From Niastella soli (lineage in GTDB: Bacteria > Bacteroidota > Bacteroidia > Chitinophagales > Chitinophagaceae): a stretch of 64,000 nucleotides of DNA. The position numbers and the translations under genes are program-made. The notes under the pieces were generated by a model. The model saw only the letters and a program-made list of their open reading frames with translations. It did no database searches and was not told where the DNA came from. Shown here piece after piece: positions 9,148 to 17,663 of this stretch (positions within the stretch are counted from its first letter, which is position 1; each line of letters begins with the position of its first letter). The DNA lies in NCBI RefSeq assembly GCF_017742245.1, contig NZ_JAGHKO010000017.1, forward strand, positions 310,001 through 374,000. Direction: 5' to 3'.

Positions 9148-9651
9148 ATGCTGATACAACAAAAAAAAGGACATCTCACTACTATTCCTATCAATAACCG
9201 GTATATCGACTGGCTGCCACTGGAATGGTACGAAACCAGCAAACGTATTATGCGTAAGCAAACACTGGCAGGCAATGTTCTGGCATTAAAGTTCCTTGAC
9301 AAAGGCCCAGCACTTGCTCAGGGTGATATCTTATTTGAAGATGACATCTTTATCATAGCAGTAGATATTCTTCCTTGCGATGTGTTAGTAATACAGCCGG
9401 CAGGTCTTTTTGAAATGGCCTCGGTTTGTTATGAAATAGGTAATAAACACCTGCCCCTGTTTTTTGAGAAAGATGAAGTATTGGTGCCATTTGATATGCC
9501 TTTGTTCAGGTTATTATCATCACAGGGCTATTCCATAAAACAAGATAAAAGAAAATTGTTGTACCCATTGAAATCAACGGTGGCACCGCATAGTCATCAC
9601 CCAAACAGCTTATTTTCAAAGATCATGCAATTGACAAATACCTCTTTATGA
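9148..9651 (+). CDS. ureE: Urease accessory protein UreE (nickel chaperone)
   Basis: UreE delivers nickel to the urease maturation complex. I chose the ATG at 9148 (MLIQQKKGHLTT), giving 167 residues; the frame is open further upstream into ureC. The N-terminal UreE fold is followed by the C-terminal metal-binding domain. The C-terminus has only a short HSHH cluster rather than a long poly-His tail, so nickel storage is probably limited. It ends with a 4-bp overlap with ureF. Confidence 0.85.
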   Translation: MLIQQKKGHLTTIPINNRYIDWLPLEWYETSKRIMRKQTLAGNVLALKFLDKGPALAQGDILFEDDIFIIAVDILPCDVLVIQPAGLFEMASVCYEIGNKHLPLFFEKDEVLVPFDMPLFRLLSSQGYSIKQDKRKLLYPLKSTVAPHSHHPNSLFSKIMQLTNTSL

Positions 9652-10334
9652 ACACTGCTTTGTTATGGCTTTTACAATTAAGTGATCCGGCTTTACCGAT
9701 AGGTGCATTTTCGCATTCTGCAGGCCTGGAAACCTATGTTCAATTGGGCATAGTAAAAGACGTTACAACGGCCAAAGACTTTGTAAGCGGTATGTTGTTA
9801 CAAAATATTCATTTTACGGATGCTGCTTTTGTTTCCCTGGCTTATGAGGCCATAACAACCATGCAAGGCGATGAAATTAAATACCTGGATGATCTTTGTA
9901 CGGCAGTTAAATTGCCAAAAGAAATGAGGCAGGCCAGCCAGAAATTAGGATGGCGGCTTATCAAAATATTTCAACCTGTTTGTAACAATGACTGGATAAA
10001 CAGATATGCAGCAGCCATTCAGGCAAAACAGGTTACCGGTCATTACTGCATTTCATTTGGCATGATAGCCAGCGTGCTGCAGATCCCCAAAGCTGATGCA
10101 CTCACTGGTTTTTATTACAATGCGGCCACAGGATTTGTAACCAATAGTGTAAAGCTTATTCCGTTAAGCCAGCAAAGCGGACAGGAATTGTTGTTCTCAT
10201 TACAGCCCCTAATAACCCAATTGGTACAAAACAATTTACAGCCAGATAAAGATATGATTGGTGTGTGCAGCCCCGGTTTTGATATTCGAAGTATGCAGCA
10301 CGAGCAATTATATTCGAGACTCTATATGTCATGA
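9648..10334 (+). CDS. ureF: Urease accessory protein UreF
   Basis: UreF is the all-helical scaffold of the UreD-UreF-UreG complex and acts on UreG's GTPase cycle. The 228-residue product begins with the diagnostic LLQLSDPALPIGAFSHSAGL, and has the YCISFGM and PLSQQSGQELL segments. It overlaps ureE by 4 bp and precedes ureG by 19 bp. Confidence 0.92.
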   Translation: MNTALLWLLQLSDPALPIGAFSHSAGLETYVQLGIVKDVTTAKDFVSGMLLQNIHFTDAAFVSLAYEAITTMQGDEIKYLDDLCTAVKLPKEMRQASQKLGWRLIKIFQPVCNNDWINRYAAAIQAKQVTGHYCISFGMIASVLQIPKADALTGFYYNAATGFVTNSVKLIPLSQQSGQELLFSLQPLITQLVQNNLQPDKDMIGVCSPGFDIRSMQHEQLYSRLYMS

Positions 10335-10353
10335 ACACAGAAATTAAACAGGC

Positions 10354-10989
10354 ATGGAAAGAAAGTATATAAAAATAGGAATTGCCGGACCAGTGGGTTC
10401 CGGTAAAACCGCCCTGATAGAACGGTTAACGCGGCATTTATACCCCGCTTACAGCATTGGGGTTATCACTAACGACATCTATACAAAGGAAGATGCGGCG
10501 TTCCTTACCAACAATAGCACGCTGCCGGCCAACAGGATCATTGGTGTGGAAACCGGTGGCTGCCCGCACACTGCCATTAGAGAAGATGCCAGCATGAACC
10601 TGGAAGCCGTTGAAGAAATGGCAAGCCGCTTTCCTGACGTTCAGATCATTTTTATAGAAAGCGGTGGCGATAATCTTTCTGCAACCTTCAGTCCCGACCT
10701 GGCCGATGTGACCATCTTTGTAATAGACGTGGCGGAAGGTGATAAAATTCCCCGTAAAGGCGGCCCGGGCATAACGCGTAGTGACCTACTGGTGATCAAC
10801 AAAATTGATCTGGCTCCATATGTAGGCGCCAGCCTCGAAGTGATGGAAAGCGATGCCGTGAAAATGCGAAACGGACAGCCATTTATTTTTACAAACCTGG
10901 TGAGTAAAGAGGGCTTACCGCAGGTGATCGACTGGATAAAGCACTATGCATTACTCGAGGAAATAGAAAAACCGGACATCCACCCATGA
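10354..10989 (+). CDS. ureG: Urease accessory GTPase UreG
   Basis: UreG is the SIMIBI GTPase that couples GTP hydrolysis to nickel delivery. The 211-residue protein has the P-loop GPVGSGKT (about residues 12-19), NDIYTKEDA, the metal-binding CPH in [28 protein letters not shown], and the guanine-specificity motif NKID. It overlaps ureD by 4 bp. Confidence 0.96.
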   Translation: MERKYIKIGIAGPVGSGKTALIERLTRHLYPAYSIGVITNDIYTKEDAAFLTNNSTLPANRIIGVETGGCPHTAIREDASMNLEAVEEMASRFPDVQIIFIESGGDNLSATFSPDLADVTIFVIDVAEGDKIPRKGGPGITRSDLLVINKIDLAPYVGASLEVMESDAVKMRNGQPFIFTNLVSKEGLPQVIDWIKHYALLEEIEKPDIHP

Positions 10990-11786
10990 AAGCAACCCTA
11001 TACATACAATCCGCCGTACGACATGACCTCACTTATCTTAAACAAAGCTATTATACACCGCCTTTCAAGGTTGCCGATATTACTGAAGATAAAAAATCAG
11101 GGCTGTTACATTTAATGTTGATGTGCTCCTCACCCGGTGTTCTGGAAGGTGACGACTATCGGCTAAAGATCGATCTGGAGGAGAATTGCCATTTGCAGTT
11201 ACACACCCAATCTTATCAGCGATTATTCCCTATGCAGCAAGGCGCCAGCCAGGTAATGGAAGTATATCTTCAAAAAGGTGCCACTTTTGTATACATCCCA
11301 CACCCCGTTGTACCGCATAAACAAGCTGTTTTTACCGTACGCAACAAAATTTATCTGCAAGGTAACAACCGGTTGATCTGGAGCGATTTGTTAACCTGCG
11401 GCCGGAAACTAAACGGGGAACGATTTGAGTTTGTAAAATATCACAACGTTACAGATATATTTATGCAAGGCCGGTTGATCATCAAAGAAAACTGCCTGGT
11501 GCAACCAGGCGTAGTTGATATGCATACCATTGGTCAGTGGGAAGGCTTTTCGCACCAGGCAAGCCTGATAATATTGGATAACCCTGAAAATATTCCTCCT
11601 ATTTATGAAGCGGTCAACACCTGGTTACAACAACAGATCGGCCTCAGCGTTGGCATCAGTTCTCCGACCAATACCGCCATCTTTATTCGAATATTGGGTA
11701 ATAAAGCAGAACCCTTATTCCATTGCCTCAACAAGATCGCCGATCTGGCCATCGCAACATCAAAACGTTCTTTTGGGCTATGCTAA
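10986..11786 (+). CDS. ureD: Urease accessory protein UreD (UreH)
   Basis: UreD binds apo-urease and recruits the UreFG complex. The 266-residue product has the family's beta-rich pattern: [16 protein letters not shown] near residue 48, [27 protein letters not shown] and [14 protein letters not shown]. Its last 7 bp overlap the start of the nickel permease-like gene. Confidence 0.92.
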   Translation: MKATLYIQSAVRHDLTYLKQSYYTPPFKVADITEDKKSGLLHLMLMCSSPGVLEGDDYRLKIDLEENCHLQLHTQSYQRLFPMQQGASQVMEVYLQKGATFVYIPHPVVPHKQAVFTVRNKIYLQGNNRLIWSDLLTCGRKLNGERFEFVKYHNVTDIFMQGRLIIKENCLVQPGVVDMHTIGQWEGFSHQASLIILDNPENIPPIYEAVNTWLQQQIGLSVGISSPTNTAIFIRILGNKAEPLFHCLNKIADLAIATSKRSFGLC

Positions 11787-12481
11787 CTGAATTACAAATA
11801 CTACTATTAACAGCAACAGGCATTGCTTGCCTGCATACCATTACAGGCCCGGACCACTATCTGCCTTTTGTTGCACTTTCCAAAGCCAGGGGCTGGCGTT
11901 TTGGTAAAACAATACTGTGGACAATTATTTGTGGCTGCGGCCATGTTTGGAGTTCTGTGGTTTTGGGATTGGGAGGGGCAGCCCTTGGCTGGTCGTTATC
12001 AAAGATCGCCTGGCTTGAAAATGTGCGGGGTGGACTGGCAGGCTGGGTTTTATTATTGTTTGGGGTGGTGTACGGAAGCTGGGGCTGGCTACGGGCGAGG
12101 AGGAACAAAGTCCATAAACACTTTGATATGATTGAAGATGGTTCCATTTATGTATATGAACATACACATGGAGAGGCAGTACAGCCACAGGAAAGATACA
12201 AGGTAACGCCCTGGGTATTATTCATAATTTTTCTGTTAGGCCCTTGTGAACCAATGATCCCCTTATTATATTTTCCTGCCGCCCAAAACAACTGGTGGGG
12301 AATGAGCCTGTTGATTGTCACTTATACCCTTTTCACACTGGCTACTATGCTTGTAATGGTCACATTGGGTTATTATGGCATCTCTTTTCTGAAAACAGAA
12401 AAACTGGAGCGGTATGTACCCGCAATTGGCGGGTTATCACTTTTTATCTGTGGCGCCGGTATGGTGTTTATGGATTGGTGA
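11780..12481 (+). CDS. Nickel/cobalt permease-like membrane protein of the urease operon
   Basis: This 233-residue integral membrane protein probably imports nickel for urease. Its start ATG at 11780 lies inside the ureD stop region. About six hydrophobic segments are visible. TM1 carries HTITGPDH (H19, D25, H26), which resembles the HX4DH signature of NiCoT/UreH-type transporters but with five residues between His and Asp. TM2 has CGHVWSS, and a His-rich cytoplasmic loop (HKHFD, HTHGE) precedes LLGPCEPMIPLLYFPA. The 3' end is 5 bp from the convergent uricase stop. An HupE/TauE-like role cannot be excluded. Confidence 0.75.
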   Translation: MLTELQILLLTATGIACLHTITGPDHYLPFVALSKARGWRFGKTILWTIICGCGHVWSSVVLGLGGAALGWSLSKIAWLENVRGGLAGWVLLLFGVVYGSWGWLRARRNKVHKHFDMIEDGSIYVYEHTHGEAVQPQERYKVTPWVLFIIFLLGPCEPMIPLLYFPAAQNNWWGMSLLIVTYTLFTLATMLVMVTLGYYGISFLKTEKLERYVPAIGGLSLFICGAGMVFMDW

Positions 12482-12486
12482 ATACC

Positions 12487-13332
12487 CTATTCCCGTACTA
12501 TCGTCCCTGTTATATAACCAAATGGCTCATCTGTAGCAATAAAAACATCATTCTTATTATCCATTCCAAACTGTTCCAGATTGAATAAGATGTGATGCTT
12601 ATTCGGCATCTTCAAACTTATTTCATTTACTACAGCAAATTTGTTCAGCACAGCCTCACCCATGGCATATAAAGTATGCTGCACAGAAAGGCTGTGGTGA
12701 TCTGCAAAAGTTTGTAACAGGGTAGTACGAATGCCATTAAATAATTCTACAAACAAAATTTTGGAAGAGTTATACACCCAGCTTACTTCACATTGTGTGG
12801 CAAATATGCGGTCACTGGTTTCTTTCAGGGTCGTGTATTGGTCTTTAATATAACGCTCAAAACCAGAATCGGTTGTTTTTAAGATAAGCAGGTCGGTTAT
12901 ACCGGTAGTTACTTCAATACCGTTTTTATTTTGTACGATAGTAGCAGTATGTTTTTCATTTCCACCACTGCAATAGGCATGCGGGTGTATTGTGCCATTG
13001 AAACGCATCCTCGTCCAGCTGTGCTCCGTTAGCTCAATCCGGACCTGGGACACCTGGGGATTATTGCTGGCAAAATAATTGGCCAGGTAGAGCCCAAAGG
13101 CTTCAATGGAGGAAACAAAGTGTTCCTTCGCCAACGCATACACCGTATTCTTTTGTGTATCAGTAGGCAATAGCTTGGAATTATCGCCTATTGTATGGGC
13201 AGTTTCAAAATCCCCTTCCAATATCACATTCACTGATATCTGCCTGAATTCATGGTAATCGGGGTGGCGAATGATCTTTGACAGGTTTACAGCATTTTTA
13301 CCATAGGTATTCTTACCCAGTTTAATTGACAT
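12487..13332 (-). CDS. Urate oxidase (uricase), cofactor-free
   Basis: Uricase oxidises urate to 5-hydroxyisourate with O2. The 281-residue product shows the two T-fold domain pattern: GKNTYGKNAV with the catalytic-type lysine near residue 12, DNSKLLPTDTQKN near 52-63 with the partner threonine, the HTATIVQNKNG segment, TTDSGFERYIKDQYTTLKET, and a late LFNLEQFG. It is on the minus strand, convergent with the urease operon and divergent from allantoinase with an 82-bp gap, so it has its own promoter. Downstream steps are encoded by uraH and uraD at 16.8-17.6 kb. Confidence 0.93.
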   Translation of the reverse strand: MSIKLGKNTYGKNAVNLSKIIRHPDYHEFRQISVNVILEGDFETAHTIGDNSKLLPTDTQKNTVYALAKEHFVSSIEAFGLYLANYFASNNPQVSQVRIELTEHSWTRMRFNGTIHPHAYCSGGNEKHTATIVQNKNGIEVTTGITDLLILKTTDSGFERYIKDQYTTLKETSDRIFATQCEVSWVYNSSKILFVELFNGIRTTLLQTFADHHSLSVQHTLYAMGEAVLNKFAVVNEISLKMPNKHHILFNLEQFGMDNKNDVFIATDEPFGYITGTIVRE

Positions 13333-13414
13333 AGCTGCATATTTTGGTGGAATGTATCCTCAATTTAAACAATTAATTGTCTATTTTTAGTAGCGCAGTT
13401 TTAAATATTCCGCC

Positions 13415-14752
13415 ATGTTCGACCTCGCCATCAGCGGTAAAAACATTTGTACACCCGAAGGGATGCGGGAAGGGGTCGTTTTGGTCAAAGATGGCATCAT
13501 TGCCGACATACTACCTTCCCTGCCGGGCGAGGTCAGCAAAACGGCGATCGATATTGGCAAAAGGGTGCTCATGCCGGGTATTATTGACCCGCATGTACAC
13601 ATCAACGAACCCGGCCGAACCGACTGGGAAGGGTTTGCCACCGCTACCCGATCGGCAGCAGCTGGCGGCATTACCACATTGGTTGATATGCCTTTGAATT
13701 CCTCTCCTGTTACCACTACCGGTGATGCCTTCGACCAAAAGCTGGCAGCAGCGAAAGAACAGTTACAGGTTAATTGTGGCTTCTGGGGTGGCGTAGTGCC
13801 TGGCAACCTTACCGAAATAGAAAAGCTGATTGATAAAGGGGTGCTAGGATTTAAAACATTTCTAACCCATTCCGGCATCGATGAATTTCCCAATAGTACC
13901 GAACCCTATCTGCACCAGGTGATGCCCATTATTGCCAGATATGGACTACCACTGCTGGTGCATTGTGAACTAACAACCAACGTACAACCACCGCCGGTTA
14001 GCAACGAGCGGTCCTATCAAAACTATTTGTCATCACGGCCCAGGAAATGGGAAGATGACGCCATTGCCCTGATGATAAGACTTTGTGAACAGTATCAGTG
14101 TCGGGTACATATTGTACACCTGTCATCGGCTAATTCCATTGAACAAATAAAACAGGCCCGGCAAAAAGGATTACCTATAACCGTTGAAACGGCCCAGCAT
14201 TATTTGTATTTTAATGCAGAAGAGATCCCCGATGCACAAACGCCTTACAAATGTGCGCCGCCCATCAGGGAAAAGGAGAACAACGAACAGTTATGGCAGG
14301 CTTTGCAGGAAGGTGTTATTGATTTTGTAGCAACCGACCATTCACCCGCGCCGCCGGCCATGAAAGAGATCAATTCAGGGAACCTAATGAAAGCCTGGGG
14401 AGGTATTGCTTCGCTGCAACTCGCATTACCTGTGCTTTGGACAGCAGCCCGCAAAAGAAACCTACAGGTTTCTCATATAGCGCAATGGCTTTGTGAAAAA
14501 CCAGCAGTATTACCTGGTCTGCAAAAAAGGAAAGGGAAGATCAGCAAAGGTTTCGACGCAGATCTTGTAGTATGGGACCCCGATAGCTCATTCCGGGTTA
14601 CAGCGGAAGCATTGCATCATAAACATAAAATAACCCCTTACATCAACCTGGAATTGTATGGGGTGGTAGAACAAACCTGGCTGGCCGGACAACTAATATT
14701 TGAACAGGGCAACTTCCCTGTTCTGAACAAAGGAAAAATCATTACATCTTGA
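13415..14752 (+). CDS. allB: Allantoinase (cyclic amidohydrolase)
   Basis: Allantoinase opens the hydantoin ring of allantoin to give allantoate. The 445-residue protein belongs to the dihydroorotase/dihydropyrimidinase superfamily: GIIDPHVHINEPGRTDWEGF (metal HxH near residue 60), LGFKTFL near 146 (bridging carbamylated lysine), LVHCE, HIVHLSS and VATDHSPAP (metal aspartate near 308). The VHINEPGRTDWEGF wording is typical of allantoinases rather than dihydroorotases. The TGA stop overlaps the TTG start of the next gene. Confidence 0.93.
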   Translation: MFDLAISGKNICTPEGMREGVVLVKDGIIADILPSLPGEVSKTAIDIGKRVLMPGIIDPHVHINEPGRTDWEGFATATRSAAAGGITTLVDMPLNSSPVTTTGDAFDQKLAAAKEQLQVNCGFWGGVVPGNLTEIEKLIDKGVLGFKTFLTHSGIDEFPNSTEPYLHQVMPIIARYGLPLLVHCELTTNVQPPPVSNERSYQNYLSSRPRKWEDDAIALMIRLCEQYQCRVHIVHLSSANSIEQIKQARQKGLPITVETAQHYLYFNAEEIPDAQTPYKCAPPIREKENNEQLWQALQEGVIDFVATDHSPAPPAMKEINSGNLMKAWGGIASLQLALPVLWTAARKRNLQVSHIAQWLCEKPAVLPGLQKRKGKISKGFDADLVVWDPDSSFRVTAEALHHKHKITPYINLELYGVVEQTWLAGQLIFEQGNFPVLNKGKIITS

Positions 14753-16002
14753 CCCCCGATAACCTACAACAAGCAAACACTATTCTGCAACGGATCAATG
14801 AACTGGCATCCATCAGCGAATCGCCAGGTGTTATTACCCGCACATTCGGCACCGAAGCATTTATTAAGGGAAGGACCCTTGTCGCCCACTGGATGCAGGA
14901 GGCGGGCTTACAAACCCACATCGACAATATTGGCAACGTAAGAGGACGGTTATTATCCCAGTCGCCCGATGCCAAAACCTTAGTTATTGCCTCGCACATT
15001 GATACCGTGATCAATGCCGGCAAATTCGATGGCCCCTTAGGAGTGCTCTTAGGCATAAGCCTGCTGGAACAATTAATACAACAACGCACCAACCTGCCCT
15101 TTCACATAGAATTGATCGCTTTCTGCGATGAGGAGGGCTGCCGTTTCCATACAACTTATTTAGGCAGTAAAGTAGTGGCAGGTCATTTTGATAAGGACCT
15201 GTTCAGTCAACGGGATGCTACGGGATTCACCTTGCAGGAAGTAATACAGCACATGGGTGGTGATCCGGCCGTATTAGCACAGGATGCTATACCCGCCAAA
15301 AACTGGCTGGGGTATTTTGAAGTTCATATTGAGCAGGGACCGGTATTATTTGAAAAAGATATTCCTGTTGGTATTGTTACCGCCATTGCCGGACAAAAAA
15401 GGATTGCCATAACATTCCATGGAGAAGCAGGCCATGCCGGCACGGTCCCCATGGATATGCGGCATGATGCCTTGTGCGCTGCCGCAGAATTTATACTGGA
15501 GGCAGAACGTTTTGCAGCCAGCCATTTACAACAGGTAGTAGCAACAGTTGGCACCCTGCAGATCACCCATGCCGCCAGCAACGTGATCCCCGGTGAAGTA
15601 CAGATCACCCTCGATCTGCGGAGTGCCAATCAGCAGGTTTTGAATTCCTGCCATTCGCACCTGGAGCGGTTGGCTTTCGCTATTTGCCAGCAACGTCGCG
15701 TAAATATGCAGTGGCAGCCTGTACAGGAAAGCAACCCGGTCACCTGTAATGCCCAATTAAACTATTTATTGGCGCAAGCGGTTCAACAGTCAGGTTATGA
15801 AGTAATAAAACTGGTGAGTGGTGCCGGGCATGATGGCGTAGCCATTTCGCCCGTTGCACCGGTGGCCATGTTGTTTGTACGTTGCTTTGAAGGTATCAGT
15901 CATAATCCCCTTGAAAATGTTGAATTAAAAGACCTGGCCGCTGCAGTTAAAGTGTCGGCAGCATTCATACATTCTCTTATTCAAAAACATAACCGCGGTT
16001 AA
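14749..16002 (+). CDS. allC: Allantoate amidohydrolase (M20 family, AllC/UAH type)
   Basis: This 417-residue M20-family metalloenzyme is expected to convert allantoate to ureidoglycine, CO2 and ammonia. Motifs seen are ASHIDTVINAGKFDGPLG near residue 83 (metal His/Asp), FCDEEGCRFHTTYLGS near 126, GYFEVHIEQGP near 190, GEAGHAGTVPMDMRHDA near 225 and SGAGHDGVAISPVAP near 358. It starts at TTG, overlapping the allantoinase stop. The same subfamily includes ureidoglycolate amidohydrolases, so it might also act one step later; sequence alone cannot separate the two. A ureidoglycine-specific enzyme immediately downstream favours the allantoate role. Confidence 0.85.
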   Translation: MTPDNLQQANTILQRINELASISESPGVITRTFGTEAFIKGRTLVAHWMQEAGLQTHIDNIGNVRGRLLSQSPDAKTLVIASHIDTVINAGKFDGPLGVLLGISLLEQLIQQRTNLPFHIELIAFCDEEGCRFHTTYLGSKVVAGHFDKDLFSQRDATGFTLQEVIQHMGGDPAVLAQDAIPAKNWLGYFEVHIEQGPVLFEKDIPVGIVTAIAGQKRIAITFHGEAGHAGTVPMDMRHDALCAAAEFILEAERFAASHLQQVVATVGTLQITHAASNVIPGEVQITLDLRSANQQVLNSCHSHLERLAFAICQQRRVNMQWQPVQESNPVTCNAQLNYLLAQAVQQSGYEVIKLVSGAGHDGVAISPVAPVAMLFVRCFEGISHNPLENVELKDLAAAVKVSAAFIHSLIQKHNRG

Positions 16003-16003
16003 T

Positions 16004-16750
16004 ATGGAAATATCAGCGCTAACAAGATCGGTCGTAAAAAATAACCATGCCGTTATTTGTCCCGATGGCTATGTAAACAGCAATGTGCCCGGCTGGACAA
16101 ACTGTATTGTAAATGTGATCATCAATGAACAGATGGGCGCGCATCTTTGCCAAACGTTGATCACCTTACAGAAAGAAGGCACCCTCACAGGAAGCACCAA
16201 TCAATCGCAAATATTCTTTTACATCATGGAAGGCAGCTGCAAGGCCACCGTAAGCGGGGAATCAAAAGTATTGACCAATGGGCAGTTTGTATATGTTCCC
16301 ATTCAAAAGGAATATGTGTTTGATGATGCCGCCCCCGGCACAAAGATCCTCACTTTTCACAAAGTGTATGAACCCTTGCAGGAAGCACCGGTACCTGTAA
16401 CTATTTTTGGGGATGCCGCGGCCATTCCCGGCCCTGCCTATTTGAATGATCCTGCACTGCGATTACAGGTATTGCTGCCAGACAACTTATCATTTGACAT
16501 GGCCGTGAATATTTTTACCTACGATGCTGGCGGGCATTTGCCATTTGTAGAAACCCACATCATGGAACATGGTTTGCTGTATTTGCAGGGGCAGGGAGTA
16601 TATATGCTCGATCATCAATGGTACCCCATAAAAAAGGGCGATGCCATTTGGATGGCCCCCTACTGCCAGCAATGGTTCACAGCCATGGGCAAAGAGCCGG
16701 CAGTTTACATTTATTATAAAAACGTGAATAGATTCCCAACGGTTATATAA
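16004..16750 (+). CDS. (S)-ureidoglycine aminohydrolase (bicupin)
   Basis: This enzyme releases ammonia from ureidoglycine to give (S)-ureidoglycolate. The 248-residue product has two cupin domains; the second carries the metal-site pattern ETHIMEHGLLYLQGQG near residues 184-199, as in YlbA/AllE-type proteins. The N-terminal RSVVKNNHAVICPDGYVNSNVPGW segment is typical of this family. It starts one base after the preceding stop, so it is in the same operon. Confidence 0.9.
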   Translation: MEISALTRSVVKNNHAVICPDGYVNSNVPGWTNCIVNVIINEQMGAHLCQTLITLQKEGTLTGSTNQSQIFFYIMEGSCKATVSGESKVLTNGQFVYVPIQKEYVFDDAAPGTKILTFHKVYEPLQEAPVPVTIFGDAAAIPGPAYLNDPALRLQVLLPDNLSFDMAVNIFTYDAGGHLPFVETHIMEHGLLYLQGQGVYMLDHQWYPIKKGDAIWMAPYCQQWFTAMGKEPAVYIYYKNVNRFPTVI

Positions 16751-16768
16751 CAACCAAAATCATTGTCT

Positions 16769-17281
16769 ATGACCATCGCCGAATTTGATCACCTCGATAT
16801 AACAGAAAAAAGAGCATTGCTGCATTCCTGTTGTGGCAGCAATACCTGGGTAAATAACATGCTGGGCGCCTTGCCGGCCGAAGACCTGGTAGATCTGCTT
16901 GAAATAGCCGAGGAGCAATGGTATCTCTGCCACGAACCCGATTGGCAGGAGGCATTCTCTCAGCATCCCAAGATCGGCAATATGGAAATAGGGAAAGAAA
17001 AGTTTGCATCATCTGCGCAATGGGCGGAAGGTGAGCAGGCATCGGTGAAGGAAGCTTCGGAACAAACCCTGCAACAACTGTCCACTGGGAACCAGTCATA
17101 CGAACAACGGTTTGGCTTTATTTTTATCGTCTGTGCTACTGGCAAATCGGCCGATGACATGTTGCAGCTTTTACAACAGCGGCTATATAATAATCCCGAA
17201 GTGGAGATACAAATTGCCATGGAAGAACAATTGAAGATCACTAAACTGAGACTGGAAAAGCTTTTTGGCATCACCGAATAA
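16769..17281 (+). CDS. uraD: OHCU decarboxylase
   Basis: This enzyme decarboxylates 2-oxo-4-hydroxy-4-carboxy-5-ureidoimidazoline stereospecifically to S-allantoin. I use the ATG at 16769 (170 residues); a TTG two codons upstream is also possible. The catalytic-region motif HPKIGN is near residue 70, followed by SSAQWAEGEQASV, a QSYEQRFGFIFIVCATGKS segment and the EVEIQIAMEEQLKITKLRLEKL tail (read as two pieces). It is followed by HIU hydrolase in the usual order. Confidence 0.92.
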   Translation: MTIAEFDHLDITEKRALLHSCCGSNTWVNNMLGALPAEDLVDLLEIAEEQWYLCHEPDWQEAFSQHPKIGNMEIGKEKFASSAQWAEGEQASVKEASEQTLQQLSTGNQSYEQRFGFIFIVCATGKSADDMLQLLQQRLYNNPEVEIQIAMEEQLKITKLRLEKLFGITE

Positions 17282-17295
17282 AACACTCATCTTCT

Positions 17296-17634
17296 ATGAG
17301 CCAGCTCACTACACATATCCTGGATACAACCCAGGGCAAACCCGCTCCCGGTGTATTGATCGTTTTATACCACCAGCATGACGATACCTGGAAAGAAATG
17401 GTGCGGGGCATTACCAACAATGATGGCCGCATTACCGACTGGCTGCCTAAAGAAGCCGTATTGCCTGCCGGACAATACAAACTCAAATTTGAGACCGGAG
17501 ATTATTATAAACAGCAAATGATCCCTTCCTTCTATCCTTTTGTAGAAGTGATCTTTTCCATCATCGATGGCTCGCATTATCACGTACCGCTGTTATTAAA
17601 TCCATATGGTTATTCCACTTATCGTGGATCTTAA
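17296..17634 (+). CDS. uraH: 5-hydroxyisourate hydrolase (transthyretin-like)
   Basis: HIU hydrolase converts 5-hydroxyisourate, the uricase product, to OHCU. The 112-residue protein starts LTTHILDTTQGKPAPGV and ends with the signature C-terminal YRGS; the conserved active-site His (THILD), an Arg in the RITDWL region and HYHVPLLLNPYGYSTY are all visible. It lacks a signal peptide, so it is cytoplasmic. Confidence 0.96.
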   Translation: MSQLTTHILDTTQGKPAPGVLIVLYHQHDDTWKEMVRGITNNDGRITDWLPKEAVLPAGQYKLKFETGDYYKQQMIPSFYPFVEVIFSIIDGSHYHVPLLLNPYGYSTYRGS

Positions 17635-17663
17635 TAAGCAAAGAAACCCACAATCAAAATAGC

